A stretch of 64,000 nt of DNA from Pontibacter litorisediminis (GCF_029360645.1 NZ_JARDUA010000002.1:124001-188000); one strand, 5' to 3'; positions 36,401-45,117 are shown, counted from the stretch's first letter. The notes: generated from the sequence alone by a model not told the origin. Program-made: numbers and translations.

Positions 36401-37571
36401 TCAAATGAAAAAAGCGCTTCAGCCGCTCCGGCGACACATGCTTGGCAATAGAGAGCGGATAGCTCCCCTTTGACGCTTGTATAATAGCCTGTTGGTCGGC
36501 ATCGGTGGCAAACAGCTTTACATGCGGTTCTCGCCCCATCTTCTCGAATGCCTCACTAAAGAGCATAGCCAGCGAATACACCTCCTCCCCAGTGCTGCAG
36601 GCGGCAACCCACACTTTCACGTGCTCATTCTCGGCCTTTCCTCCGATAATCTTCGGGATCACTTCCTTCTCCAGGCACTCAAACGCCTCCGTGTCCCGGA
36701 AAAAGCTGGTCACGTTAATAAAGAACTCCTGGCATAGCTTTTTTATCTCACCCGGGTTCTCGTGCAGGTAGGTCAGGTAAGAGGATAAATCTTTTACCTT
36801 CAGGGTATCCATGCGCTTTCTGATTCGCCGGTTCAGGGTAGCCTCCTTATAGCTGGTGAAGTCTGTCTGGGTGTGGGTGCACACCAGGTCCAGTATCTCC
36901 CGCAGCACCTCGGCGTCCTGCCCTTCCTCGCCCTGGTCGATCAGGTTCTTCACCAGCGGAACCTTGCGCGTATACTCCATTATCTCTTCAGGCATGTGCT
37001 CGGGTGCCAGCACAAAATCAGCCGCACCGGCATCTATCGCGCTGCGTGGCATGCCGTTGAACCTGGCCGTTTCAGGCTCCTGCACCACCACAATGCCCCC
37101 AGCCTTTCGGATAGCCAGGGCACCCTTGGTGCCATCCGTACCAGTGCCGGACAGCACAATGCCGATTCCGTGCCTGCCCCGGCTCTTCGCCATAGACTCA
37201 AAAAACAGGTCAATGGCAAAATTCGGCTCCCGGTTGCGAGCCTTGTCAGCCAGCCGAAGGCGGCCATGCTCCACGGTAAGCTGTTTACCGCTTGGCAGCA
37301 CGTACACACAGTTCGGGCGCGTAAACATATTATCCTCCGCTTCCTGCACCTGCATCTGGGTATGCTTGCTCAGCAGCTCCGCCATCAGGCTCTTGTGGTC
37401 CGGCGAAAGGTGCTGTATAATGACAAAGGAAAAGCTGGAGTTGCTGGGAAAATGGTCGAACAGCTTGTGGATAGCCTCAAGCCCGCCGGCGGAGGCTCCT
37501 ATCCCCACTAAATAATGGTCTGCTGCGGACTTTACGCTTTCTTTATTGGGTGCTGAAGTGGTCGATGTCAT
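33474..37571 (-). CDS. CheB-CheR-PAS hybrid sensor histidine kinase
   Basis: 1365 residues, soluble. Order: CheB-type methylesterase (about 20-205, with GIGASAGGLEAI, IIQHLSPDHKS and LSGTGTDG forming the Ser-His-Asp triad), CheR-type methyltransferase (about 225-495, VAACSTGEEVYSLAM and CRNMLIYLN), a CheR-type PAS, a long heptad coiled coil (about 675-745, repeated NEEL/SSNEELQS), two or three PAS domains, then HisKA with His1152 in YTASHDLKTP and HATPase_c (NAIKYKVRG, VTDNGLGIS, GTGMGLYIVKRL). There is no receiver domain. It follows the phytochrome gene by 76 bp on the same strand, so they may be one transcript. Confidence 0.93.
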   Translation of the reverse strand: MTSTTSAPNKESVKSAADHYLVGIGASAGGLEAIHKLFDHFPSNSSFSFVIIQHLSPDHKSLMAELLSKHTQMQVQEAEDNMFTRPNCVYVLPSGKQLTVEHGRLRLADKARNREPNFAIDLFFESMAKSRGRHGIGIVLSGTGTDGTKGALAIRKAGGIVVVQEPETARFNGMPRSAIDAGAADFVLAPEHMPEEIMEYTRKVPLVKNLIDQGEEGQDAEVLREILDLVCTHTQTDFTSYKEATLNRRIRKRMDTLKVKDLSSYLTYLHENPGEIKKLCQEFFINVTSFFRDTEAFECLEKEVIPKIIGGKAENEHVKVWVAACSTGEEVYSLAMLFSEAFEKMGREPHVKLFATDADQQAIIQASKGSYPLSIAKHVSPERLKRFFHLRGNRYFVSEEIRKLVVFAQHDLQKDPPYSRIDLVTCRNMLIYLNQDLQNKVLSLFPYALNLGGYLFLGSSEHIGSMKSYFTEESRKWKIFRKIKDGRGIRQSYGLTDYGSNSNANGQAVKYNISPELRYNEAFMDAVSEDFKVTALYVDESYQLLHGIGDINRFLRFPDKRLHFNLIKMVPEELAITLSVGIRKALKQDRKVVARQVAVKLGKKEQLVHVSIRPTTLEKGQPKVILVLLQEMGEVAPIPKVSDLSFVSDSDYYQQLTALEAELKEAREGLHLTVQDLSTANEELQSTNEELMSSNEELQSSNEEMQSLNEELHTVNSEHQLKIKELQELNEDLDNYIRSSNIGQLFIDHHLVIRKFTPSIEGLINVIDSDIGRPIHHLSHNLKYSRLIEDIREVNNHSMEKEQEVETSNGKFFLMRIIPYLKHDGNKDGVVVSFVDVTTLKTLSNVVQGVLNSSFNSIMAFRAVRDEEQKITDFAWTLLNRKTESLLGQSQAELLGTSVLTVMPFLRKSGLFRKFTEVVKTGEPVHIEQQLEIDGGKTWYEVAAVKMGDGVTVTMADITEKKSSEDKVLMAYEELKLAEENLIKLNNELEKRVSERTKELSSSEERFRMVSMATNDVIWDWDVVNNEIWWSDSLKSMLGYEEEEMGKGMDAWYELVHPNDREELEKSISEAINSGRDQWTGEYRLRKKDGSYAYVSNRARIMHNEYQMPYRVLGSFIDLTDLKLTQEKLQDTNEHLLRVIEDLDTFVYTASHDLKTPISNIEGLLLLLEDQVASAGPIAGEPIQPVFDMMKGAINRFNNVIKDLTDIVKVQRDIDGKPELVNVQEVYQEVMASLQDVVETEKAELSVDFSEAPHIHFSKKNLYSVLYNLISNAIKYKVRGRPPLVSLKTERIDGYVLLTVTDNGLGISKENLTKLFTLFKRFHAHVDGTGMGLYIVKRLVDNANGYINVRSEEGAGTTFEVYFKG

Positions 37572-37647
37572 GTATGCTAATCGTAATGCTGGTAGCTCAC
37601 TAGGTATCTGCAGCTAATGCTATAACGGTTCGTGCGAGGCAAACCTT

Positions 37648-39201
37648 TTAATACCGTTCCCTTATTATCTTTTCCAGCACGGCGTTTCGTAGCGTCTCGG
37701 CGGCCTCCAGCTCCTCATGCCGCCAGGGCAGCGATGTGTTCCTCACGGTTTCCTGGTATGTGGCGAATGAATTGCGCGGGTGGTACTTTTTCCCGTCCGG
37801 CTCCAGCTGTATGGCATTGTCGGGATTGCCGCCCCAGGCAATAGTTTGGGCTACCTCCGGCCTGAACCCAAGTATAAAATCGCCCTGCTCGGTGTTGATG
37901 GGCAGAGCCACCAGACCGCTTGCTACATCTTTGTAGGGTTTACTGTGTGGGTAGTCGAGTGGAAGATTGCTGGTGGCAAACAGGCCGCTGTTTTTGTTTC
38001 GGCGTAGCCAGGAGGCTAATTCCTTTACCTCACGCTGGTCGGGGGTGCTGCCGCTCAACCAAATGTTTCCTTCAAACACCACTGCGGCACCCGTCAGCGA
38101 CAGCAGTTCCTTCAGGCTATGCTCCCCTTGCATCAGGCCATCGGCAAAGTGGGTAGCGTTGTATAACTGCTCCACCAGCTTTACGTGTATGTTCCGGAGC
38201 TGTACCCGCAGCTCCATTTCCTCTTCGCGCTGCTTTGCCTCCAGCTGTGCCGAAAGAATCCCGGTGAGCAGTTCCATGGCAGAACGCATCTCGTACCCTG
38301 GGTACTTAGCTGTTTTGTGGTGGCACGATATCAGGCCCCACAGCGTATTATTGATGATGATAGGCAGCGACATGGAGGCCTCGATATTCATGTTTGCCAG
38401 ATACTCCAGGTGCACATTGGCTACGCTGCGCAGGTTGCTTTCCGACAAGTCCGTAAAGCGCTGCGTGAGCGGGTTGATTACCGGCACAAGCCGCACGGGG
38501 GTATACGAACGGGTGGGGATAAGACGGTAGGGATTGCGGTAGTAAAGGTCGCGCGCTTGCTTGGGCACATCCGAGGCAGGGAAACGCAAACCCAAATAGT
38601 CTGCCATGTCTTCCTCCTTTGCCTGGGCAATCACGATGCCGTTCCACATCGGATCGAACTGATACACCAGCACTCTGTCGAAACCGGAAAACTGCTTCAG
38701 CTCATTGGCGGCCCGCTGCGCTATCTCCTGGCAAGAGCCTGCCTGCTTTAAAAGGGAGGTAATGTATTTAATGTGCTGGTACAGGCGCACAAAAGATTCT
38801 TCCGGGCTTGATGTTTTCTCCTCGAGCTCCACCAGCACATACTCCTGCTGTGGCAGCACCAGGGCCGAAAAGGCGATATCATTCTCCTCCCCCCTGAAAT
38901 TCAGCGTGAAAGGCAATTTATCCTGGCTGTCTTGCGCAGCGATCTTTGCCACAATCTCCTCATACTGCCCCTCTACCAGGAAGCTGGAGAAGGGTTGCCC
39001 CAGTAACTCATCAGGCTTGATAGATAAAAAGGCCTCTACATTCTCGCTTGTCTGCAGAACACGGAGGTCTTGCTTGTCCAGCACCAGCAGTGCGCCATGC
39101 GGCTGCACCAGGTTAACCAGGTGAAGTGGTATGCTTCCGCAGAACTCGGAGTCATAATCCTTTCCGGAACTGATGTTGATGGGTGGTATAGGCTTCTCCA
39201 T
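37648..39201 (-). CDS. Phytochrome photosensory module (PAS-GAF-PHY) without output domain
   Basis: 517 residues. The N-terminal PAS (about 15-125) carries the biliverdin-attachment-type cysteine, Cys21, in EFCGSIPLHLVNLVQPHG. The GAF domain (about 140-320) includes FDRVLVYQFD, RFPASDVPKQARDLY (PASDIP-type), and SMSLPIIINNTLWGLISCHH. The PHY domain (about 330-510) ends with the tongue motif YHPRNSFATYQETVRNTSLPW. The protein stops 30 residues later, after a signalling helix (ELEAAETLRNAVLEKII), with no histidine kinase. Red/far-red light sensing is implied by family. The downstream CheB-CheR kinase is an obvious candidate output partner. No heme oxygenase gene for biliverdin is in the window. 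Confidence 0.92.
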   Translation of the reverse strand: MEKPIPPINISSGKDYDSEFCGSIPLHLVNLVQPHGALLVLDKQDLRVLQTSENVEAFLSIKPDELLGQPFSSFLVEGQYEEIVAKIAAQDSQDKLPFTLNFRGEENDIAFSALVLPQQEYVLVELEEKTSSPEESFVRLYQHIKYITSLLKQAGSCQEIAQRAANELKQFSGFDRVLVYQFDPMWNGIVIAQAKEEDMADYLGLRFPASDVPKQARDLYYRNPYRLIPTRSYTPVRLVPVINPLTQRFTDLSESNLRSVANVHLEYLANMNIEASMSLPIIINNTLWGLISCHHKTAKYPGYEMRSAMELLTGILSAQLEAKQREEEMELRVQLRNIHVKLVEQLYNATHFADGLMQGEHSLKELLSLTGAAVVFEGNIWLSGSTPDQREVKELASWLRRNKNSGLFATSNLPLDYPHSKPYKDVASGLVALPINTEQGDFILGFRPEVAQTIAWGGNPDNAIQLEPDGKKYHPRNSFATYQETVRNTSLPWRHEELEAAETLRNAVLEKIIRERY

Positions 39202-39642
39202 AGGGTGTATAAAAGTTCGGCTTAAGCAGGGCCAGCTATAAAATTTCGGAAGGCGTTGGTTCTCGCATAGCCTCGGGAAACATAAGCCCCTGCGCCTCCA
39301 TAATCGCGTGACCTATCCAACCGGAGTACAACCACCTCCCGGTGTTTCAGGACTAACAGGCCGAGGCTCTTAAAGTTATGCAAATGCCGCACGAAACCGT
39401 GCATCTCCTCATGCAAAGGCAGTCCATGATTTCATAAAATTAACACCTTATAATGAAATATCAATCATATGTCCTTCTTTTCATGCTTCATTCCGGCAAT
39501 ATAAGTGCCTGACAAATTACAGATTAAACACTTTATGGCAAGCAGAACAAAGCATGCACGTTCCATTCGCCCAGTCAAAACAAATTGCACAATTTAAATC
39601 ATTCGTTACCAGAGTATCAACACCCCTTTAGCCGCAGCCCAT
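39202..39642. other. Intergenic region, probable control region of the phytochrome gene
   Basis: About 440 bp between divergent genes. A 64-codon minus-strand ORF (39222-39416, MHEEMHGFVRHLHNFKSLG) is present, but its start-to-stop lies directly ahead of the phytochrome gene and has no recognisable similarity; it may be a decay remnant or chance. From 39425 to 39600 the DNA is AT-rich and promoter-like. Confidence 0.45.
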
Positions 39643-39855
39643 ATGGGTAGCGATAGTAGCTTTGCGTGGTATCTCCGTAACCTGCTCCGCCACTGCCTTA
39701 GGGATAAGACAACCACCGGCATGGTTATAAGCCACTCCCTTTGCCCTATGTTCACCCTAACCCTTGCACAGCGCATTGACACCCAAACTGTTGCCGCGCC
39801 TGCAGTTTATTCGCTGCCGCTGCAACCATCGGCAGGCGCTGCGAGTATTGGGCAT

Positions 39856-40695
39856 ATGAGGTTCCGGTTTCCGTATTTTGACAGCCTGGGAATGCCCCTG
39901 CTGGGGTTGGCTGCATCCGTGTTGTTCGTAGCTGAGGCAAAGCGCCAACTACGGAAACGCACCCGCCCCAAAACAGAACGCCTCCAGGAGAATGCCAGCG
40001 TAGCGGCCCTGGCGCTGCCAGCTCTACGGTTGCTGCTGTTGCCTTGCATGTACGCAGCGGCCCGGCAGGCGGCAAAGGCTCGTCTGGGCTTGCTGAACTG
40101 GGTAAGTTTACCGGCATGGGTCCGCTATAGCCTGGGCTTTCTGTTGCTGGACTACACCAACTACCTGTGGCATGTGCTGCTCCACAAATCTGATTTGCTG
40201 TGGCGTTTCCACAACGTGCACCACATCGACCTGGACCTGGACCTTTCTACTGCCTGGCGCTTCCACATTGGCGAGAACATCGCCTCTGTTCCGTATCGAA
40301 GTGCTGCCATTGCCCTTGTCGGTGCTCCTGCCCAGCTTGTACTTTTTTATGAGCTGATCTTTGAGGGCTGTACTGCCTTCCACCATTCGAACCTACGGCT
40401 GCCTTACAAAACGGAAGAAAAGCTTTGCCGCGTAATGGTGACACCCCGCATGCACGGCATTCACCACTCCATCGTAGCCAGGGAGACAAACAGCAACTTC
40501 TCCGTTATCTTTTCCTGGTGGGACAGACTCCATCGTTCACTCCTGCTCGACGTGCCCCAGGAAGACATCACGATCGGGGTGCCATCCTACCGGGACCCAA
40601 AGGAACAGACACCCTTAAACCTGCTGGTTATGCCTTTTAAACGGCAACGCGCATGGTGCTTACCGGATGGCTCGGTACCGGAGCGGGAAGCGTGA
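39856..40695 (+). CDS. Membrane fatty acid hydroxylase / sterol desaturase family protein
   Basis: About 279 residues from MRFRFPYFDSLG; an in-frame ATG at 39643 would add 71 residues that do not look conserved. It is a di-iron membrane oxygenase: the three histidine clusters are HVLLH, FHNVHH and TPRMHGIHHS, with an additional CTAFHHSN. Three or four hydrophobic segments precede and interrupt them. Family members hydroxylate or desaturate lipids, sterols or carotenoids; the substrate is not deducible. It is divergent from the phytochrome gene, and followed by a tiny lipoprotein-like ORF 2 bp after its stop. Confidence 0.85.
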   Translation: MRFRFPYFDSLGMPLLGLAASVLFVAEAKRQLRKRTRPKTERLQENASVAALALPALRLLLLPCMYAAARQAAKARLGLLNWVSLPAWVRYSLGFLLLDYTNYLWHVLLHKSDLLWRFHNVHHIDLDLDLSTAWRFHIGENIASVPYRSAAIALVGAPAQLVLFYELIFEGCTAFHHSNLRLPYKTEEKLCRVMVTPRMHGIHHSIVARETNSNFSVIFSWWDRLHRSLLLDVPQEDITIGVPSYRDPKEQTPLNLLVMPFKRQRAWCLPDGSVPEREA

Positions 40696-40697
40696 GA

Positions 40698-40784
40698 ATG
40701 CGTAAGAGTATACTCAGAAAATGCTCCTTTGCGGCTGTTGCACTCCTTGCCATAAGTTGCGGCCCGGGTTTTATTCTATTCTAA
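40698..40784 (+). CDS. Tiny lipoprotein-like ORF, 28 residues (possible gene remnant)
   Basis: ATG at 40698, TAA at 40782-40784. Translation: MRKSILRKCSFAAVALLAIS followed by CGPGFILF. It has every part of a lipoprotein signal peptide (basic n-region, hydrophobic core, LAISC lipobox) but only seven residues after the cysteine. It begins 2 bp after the hydroxylase stop and ends before a T-rich run. Either a micro-lipoprotein or the stump of a truncated lipoprotein gene. Confidence 0.4.
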   Translation: MRKSILRKCSFAAVALLAISCGPGFILF

Positions 40785-40938
40785 CTTTTTTTGCCTGGCA
40801 AGAGCCTGCCTTCATGTTCCTTGCAGGGCGTAAACGAGCCCAAGCGCGTCATAGAAACCGCTCCCTACCCCGTGCCTTATCAAGCCCCATGCAATGTGAG
40901 CTCAACTAAGACCAGATAAGAGAGCATTTGACATGAAA

Positions 40939-42663
40939 TCATTCTACTTCTTTTTCGAACTCGTTTTTATAGTCTATAACAGCGCCTATTAAAGAGGCAT
41001 GCACGAAGGCCTGCGGCACGTTTCCCAGCCACTCCCCGGTTTCGGGATCGCCTTCCTCCGGCATCAGGCCTACATCATTCATGAAGCGCAGGGCGGCGCC
41101 CAAAATTTGCTTAAACTTCTCCCTGTCCCGCCGCATCACCCAGTACTGCGCCACCCAGCACGTTCCTGCCAGGAAAGCCCCCTCCTTTTGCGAGTCATAC
41201 TCCTCTAGATGGCGGCGGTAAAGGTTGTCCTGGCAATAATCCTGCTCCAGCCTTCCGATCGTTTTAAGTACCTGGGGAGTATCGGCCTGGGTATAGCCCC
41301 AGATGGGGAACAGAACGGCGCTTACGTCTACCCCCTCACTTCCGGGGTAAACAGCATAGGCCCCTTCGGAAGTGAGGCAGTTTTGCTCTACATACTCCCG
41401 GATCTGGTCAGACGCCTCCTGCCAACGCTTTTTCTGCTGCTCGTCCTGTGAGTGTGCCGCTATGTACTTCAGGCTGACGGAGGCCACTACCTTGCTGGTG
41501 GTATAATGGTGCTTCACAGACTCTTCCCAGATACCATGGTCTGGTTTAAACCAGTTCTCGACCAGGTAATCGGCCAGCTTTTCTATTGTTTCCCAGTGCT
41601 CCCGGGTATCATAGCGGTTATAGATAACTTTTGCGGCGATGATAACATTGCTGTTGGCATCGAGTTGTAGTTGGTTACTGGCCCCGTTGCCGTACAGCAC
41701 AGGGGTGCTGTTCCTGTACCCTGAAAAGGCTAACTCTTGCTGCATCCCTGCCGGCTGCTCGTCCAGCGAAAGCATTGGCACCACCGGTTTGCGTATGCGG
41801 TGCATGGCCGAGCAAATAAAGCTGAGGAATTGGCGCTCCTCCTCTCCGTCGCTGCCGGCCCTGGCAAGGGCGCTAACGATCATGGCTGCATCGCGGAGCC
41901 ACACATAGCGGTAATCGTAGTTGCGCACACCGCCAATCACTTCTGGTAGAGATGTGGTGGCCGCCGCAATAATCCCCCCGTTCGCGGTATAAGTGAGCAT
42001 GCGGAGTAGCCGGAGCGAGTTTCTTACCTCCTCCTCATACGGCCCTTTATAGGTAATATGGTCCGATACCTTGCGCCAGTTCTTCAACGTGAGTTCCCTA
42101 GCCTCCACCAGATCCTCTTCCGGGTTATCTAAGATCTTTTCTGCCAGAATAACCCAGGCCTCCTCGCCAGCCGGTACCCGAAAAATGACGGTGTCTCCCT
42201 GGATCTCTAACTTATGGGAGGCATGTAAATGAAAATCAAACTCGAGCGAAACGTGCCGCTCCCCAAAGGCATGCAGTACTGGCCTACGCCTGTTGTAGTT
42301 GGGGCGGTAGGAGATATGGCTTACGAAGGAAACAGGGGCTGCAGAGAACTTCCGGCAAATTCCGTAGAAGCTCCCCTCCAGAGGCATCCAGTCATCCAGT
42401 ACAAGTTGGCCCTTGGTGCCGGAGAAGTATGTCTGAAGTAAGGCACTTTCCCCCAGGTAAGATCTTTTCTCGAAGGTGAGCCCCTCTAACTCCAAAGACC
42501 AAGCCCCCCCATGCGCTGCATCAAGCAGAGAGGCAAAGAACGAAGGGCTGTCAAAGCGCTTCGGGCAGTACCACACAATGTTGCCCTTCTTGTCTAACAG
42601 CGCGCAGGTGCGTCTATCTCCAATCATGGCCAAATTGCGGATATTCAAGTTTTGATCTTCCAT
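40939..42663 (-). CDS. Glycoside hydrolase family 15 protein (glucoamylase/trehalase-like)
   Basis: 574 residues from MEDQNLNIRNLAMIGD; an in-frame ATG four codons upstream (42675) is also possible. The N-terminal beta-domain is trehalase-like (IGDRRTCALLDKKGNIVWYC, FDSPSFFASLLD); the (alpha/alpha)6 barrel follows with RNYDYRYVWLRDAAM (general acid region), and near the end LMPEEGDPETGEWLGNVPQAFVHA carries the catalytic base region. There is no signal peptide, so it is cytosolic, acting on trehalose or alpha-glucan oligomers. Bacteroidota members are often annotated as trehalase-like, but specificity is untested here. Monocistronic. Confidence 0.93.
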   Translation of the reverse strand: MEDQNLNIRNLAMIGDRRTCALLDKKGNIVWYCPKRFDSPSFFASLLDAAHGGAWSLELEGLTFEKRSYLGESALLQTYFSGTKGQLVLDDWMPLEGSFYGICRKFSAAPVSFVSHISYRPNYNRRRPVLHAFGERHVSLEFDFHLHASHKLEIQGDTVIFRVPAGEEAWVILAEKILDNPEEDLVEARELTLKNWRKVSDHITYKGPYEEEVRNSLRLLRMLTYTANGGIIAAATTSLPEVIGGVRNYDYRYVWLRDAAMIVSALARAGSDGEEERQFLSFICSAMHRIRKPVVPMLSLDEQPAGMQQELAFSGYRNSTPVLYGNGASNQLQLDANSNVIIAAKVIYNRYDTREHWETIEKLADYLVENWFKPDHGIWEESVKHHYTTSKVVASVSLKYIAAHSQDEQQKKRWQEASDQIREYVEQNCLTSEGAYAVYPGSEGVDVSAVLFPIWGYTQADTPQVLKTIGRLEQDYCQDNLYRRHLEEYDSQKEGAFLAGTCWVAQYWVMRRDREKFKQILGAALRFMNDVGLMPEEGDPETGEWLGNVPQAFVHASLIGAVIDYKNEFEKEVE

Positions 42664-42675
42664 AAGAGATACCAT

Positions 42676-43088
42676 CTACGGCTCCAGTCTAACCCGCCAG
42701 GCTACTCACACATCCTTGCTGCCAGGGTATTGTTATGGTTTACTATGGCCGGTTGCGCCTGGTTGTCGCCTCCCCTGAAAAAAGCACTGCTCGTATATAG
42801 CAAAACACCCAGAGCCCCCGCTCAAGCATGTGTCGCGCATACACCCCTGCCAGGGCGGCTCGCACCACAGCCGGCAGGTAATTATGCAAAATCGGGAAAG
42901 GCAGGCTTTGGGCTGGTATGCGCGTCAGGGTTGATTGTAGGTGGCAAAGTGAATGCAAACCTTTCAGCCACCGCACATTTCCTGCAGACAACCTATCACA
43001 ATACATTTTGGTGGGTAAAGCAGCCTCTTTGGAAACTTGCCAATCAAGGCACCTTGCTGAAGGAGGAAGTGATGGTGGAGGCGCGGCA
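42676..43088. other. Intergenic gap, nothing recognised
   Basis: About 410 bp between the GH15 start and the tRNA-Ser terminator. The long open frame across it on the plus strand runs into the tRNA and is judged accidental. Confidence 0.5.
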
Positions 43089-43124
43089 TAAAAAAAGCCT
43101 GCAAACGATACGTTTGCAGGCTTT
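43089..43124 (-). terminator. Intrinsic terminator of tRNA-Ser
   Basis: On the minus strand a perfect 14-bp stem (AAAGCCTGCAAACG with complement) and 3-nt loop start 2 bp after the tRNA and end in a run of at least six T. Confidence 0.95.
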
Positions 43125-43125
43125 G

Positions 43126-43213
43126 CAGAGAGTGAGGGATTCGAACCCTCGATACCCTTTTGGGGTATACACACTTTCCAGGCGTGCTCCTTCGACCACT
43201 CGGACAACTCTCT
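43126..43213 (-). tRNA. tRNA-Ser (GGA)
   Basis: 88-nt class II tRNA. Acceptor stem AGAGAGT/ACTCTCT (7 bp), D arm with GAGTGGTCGAA, anticodon loop CTGGAAA giving anticodon GGA, a long variable arm (TACCCCAAAAGGGTA) typical of serine tRNA, and T arm GAGGGTTCGAATCCCTC. The discriminator base is G, as expected for serine. The CCA end is not encoded (next bases CAA). It reads UCC/UCU codons. A strong terminator follows at once, so it is transcribed alone. Confidence 0.96.
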
Positions 43214-43277
43214 AAATTGGTGATGCAAATATACACTAACCGACAGCACTTCTGCAAGTATAGTTTAAGTATACTTT

Positions 43278-44348
43278 CTATAAACTGATCTCGCCACGCA
43301 GGTCTTGCTGCAGCAGGCTTACCCGCTCCTGGTAGCTAAGTCCTTCCTGCCCCAGCACATACATCAACTTGGATATAGCTGCCTCGGTCGTGATATCGGC
43401 CCCGCCAACCACGCCCATGTTCAGCAGGTACTTGCTTGTCTCATAGCGGCCCTGGTCTACCCGGCCCTCATCGCACTGCGACACATTCAGGATAAGCAGC
43501 CCTCGGTCTTGGGCCTCGTGCAGCAAGTCCAGAAACCATGGTACGGTGGGCGCATTGCCCGAGCCGAAAGTTTCCAGCACCAGCCCCTGCAGCCCCGGGG
43601 CCTGCAGTATACTTTGTACCACCTGCGGCGTGATGCCCGGGAACAGCTTCAGTATGGCTACCTTATCACTTAGTGCATGATGCACCTTAAACGGCTGCTG
43701 CGGGTGCGGCAGAATGAGTTCGAAGCTATACTCTATGTCGATGCCGGTTTCAGCCAGCGGCGGGTAGTTGTCTGATTTAAAAGCGTCAAAGTGGCTACTC
43801 TCCACTTTCTTGGAGCGGTTGCCGCGCAGCAGCAGGTTCCGGAAATAGATGCACACCTCGGGCACCACACTTTTCCCTTCTTTTTTAGTGGCGGCAATCT
43901 GCAGGGCCGTGATCAGGTTCTCGCGGGCATCGGTGCGGATGCGGCCGATCGGCACCTGCGCCCCGGTGAAGATCACGGGCTTCTGCAGGTTCTCCAACAG
44001 GTAGCTCAGGGCGGAGGCAGAGTAAGCCATCGTATCGGTGCCGTGCAGCACGACAAAGCCGTCATACTTCTCATAGTTCTCCTCAATCAGCTGGGCCAGC
44101 ATCAGCCAATCCTTCACCGACACGTTAGAAGAATCGATAGCCGGCTCTATACTTAGCACGGTGAGCAGGTAATTGAACTGCCGCAGCTCCGGCACATGGT
44201 CCACGATCTGCGAGAAGTTGAACGGCACCAGGTGCTGCTCTTTCTCATCAAACACCATCCCCACGGTGCCGCCGGTGTAGATAATAAGTATGGAAGCTTC
44301 CGGGTGGAGCGGCGCGGCGGTGTCTATGTCTACTTTTACAACCTGCAT
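43278..44348 (-). CDS. ansA: Type I (cytosolic) L-asparaginase
   Basis: 356-residue asparaginase/glutaminase-fold enzyme deamidating asparagine to aspartate. The first catalytic threonine is in IIYTGGTVGM and the second in VLHGTDTMAYSASAL (Thr-Asp). FTGAQVPIGRIRTDARENL is the conserved region after the active site. No signal peptide, consistent with the cytosolic type I class. It begins 1 bp after the TatD stop, so the two are translationally linked. It is the second asparagine-hydrolysing enzyme in this window, unrelated in fold to the isoaspartyl peptidase. Confidence 0.94.
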   Translation of the reverse strand: MQVVKVDIDTAAPLHPEASILIIYTGGTVGMVFDEKEQHLVPFNFSQIVDHVPELRQFNYLLTVLSIEPAIDSSNVSVKDWLMLAQLIEENYEKYDGFVVLHGTDTMAYSASALSYLLENLQKPVIFTGAQVPIGRIRTDARENLITALQIAATKKEGKSVVPEVCIYFRNLLLRGNRSKKVESSHFDAFKSDNYPPLAETGIDIEYSFELILPHPQQPFKVHHALSDKVAILKLFPGITPQVVQSILQAPGLQGLVLETFGSGNAPTVPWFLDLLHEAQDRGLLILNVSQCDEGRVDQGRYETSKYLLNMGVVGGADITTEAAISKLMYVLGQEGLSYQERVSLLQQDLRGEISL

Positions 44349-44349
44349 G

Positions 44350-45117
44350 CTATAGCTTGAAAAGGTTAAGGGCGTTGGCCGTGGTTTTTTCCGCTACCTC
44401 CTCTACCGGCTTCTGCAGCAACTCCGCCACACGCTGCGCGATCAGGGGCAGGTATACCGGCTCGTTGCGCTTGCCACGATGGGGCGCCGGCGCCAGGTAA
44501 GGGCAATCGGTTTCCAGCACCAGGTCGTCAAGCTGCACGTGGGGCAGCACTCTGTCCAGGCCACCGTTCTTAAAGGTGGCCACGCCGCCGATGCCCATCA
44601 GGAAACCCAGCTCCTTCACCTTCTCCGCCTCCTCCGCGGTGCCGCTAAAGCAGTGGAAAATGCCTTTCAGGGTGCCGTCCTGGGCGGCGGAGACGATTTC
44701 ATAAGTTTCGTTAAACGAGTCGCGGGTGTGCAGCACAAGGGGCAGTTTATACTTTTTGGCCAGCTCTACCTGCACCTTCAGGGCCTCCTGCTGTTGTGGC
44801 AGAAACGTTTTGTCCCAGTACAGGTCGATGCCGCACTCTCCCACCGCCGCAAAGGAGCGTTTGCCCAGCCACTCCTCCACCAGGTACAGTTCGCGCTCAA
44901 AATCCTTGTCCACCGAGGTTGGGTGCAGGCCCATCATTGGGATGCAGGTGCCTTTATACTTCTCCTCGGCCTCCAGCATGGCATCTATGGAAGTATGGTC
45001 GATGTTGGGCATGTAAACCTTGTTTACCCCCTCCTGCTGCGACCGCTCCACAGCCTCGGCCCTGTCGGCATCAAACTTCTCTGAATAAATATGCGCGTGC
45101 GAATCAACTAAATTCAT
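44350..45117 (-). CDS. TatD family metal-dependent hydrolase
   Basis: 255 residues from MNLVDSHAHIY; an upstream in-frame ATG at 45132 would add five residues. Binuclear metal-site residues of the TIM-barrel fold: HAH near the start, Glu in VGECGIDLYW, His in LVLHTRDSF, His in GIFHCFSG and Asp in LETDCPYLAP. TatD/YcfH relatives act as DNases or deaminating/hydrolytic quality-control enzymes. It is first in a two-gene operon with ansA, an order that is common in Bacteroidota by my recollection. Confidence 0.94.
   Translation of the reverse strand: MNLVDSHAHIYSEKFDADRAEAVERSQQEGVNKVYMPNIDHTSIDAMLEAEEKYKGTCIPMMGLHPTSVDKDFERELYLVEEWLGKRSFAAVGECGIDLYWDKTFLPQQQEALKVQVELAKKYKLPLVLHTRDSFNETYEIVSAAQDGTLKGIFHCFSGTAEEAEKVKELGFLMGIGGVATFKNGGLDRVLPHVQLDDLVLETDCPYLAPAPHRGKRNEPVYLPLIAQRVAELLQKPVEEVAEKTTANALNLFKL

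Noticed and set aside
36856..37515. 219-residue plus-strand ORF
   Set aside because: Shadow of the CheB domain of the large kinase; Ser/Pro-rich with no family pattern.
39222..39416. 64-residue minus-strand ORF ahead of the phytochrome gene
   Set aside because: No similarity, no clear start context; likely chance or a remnant, noted only in the intergenic entry.
42652..43215. 187-residue plus-strand ORF
   Set aside because: Runs through the terminator and the antisense of tRNA-Ser; no protein similarity.
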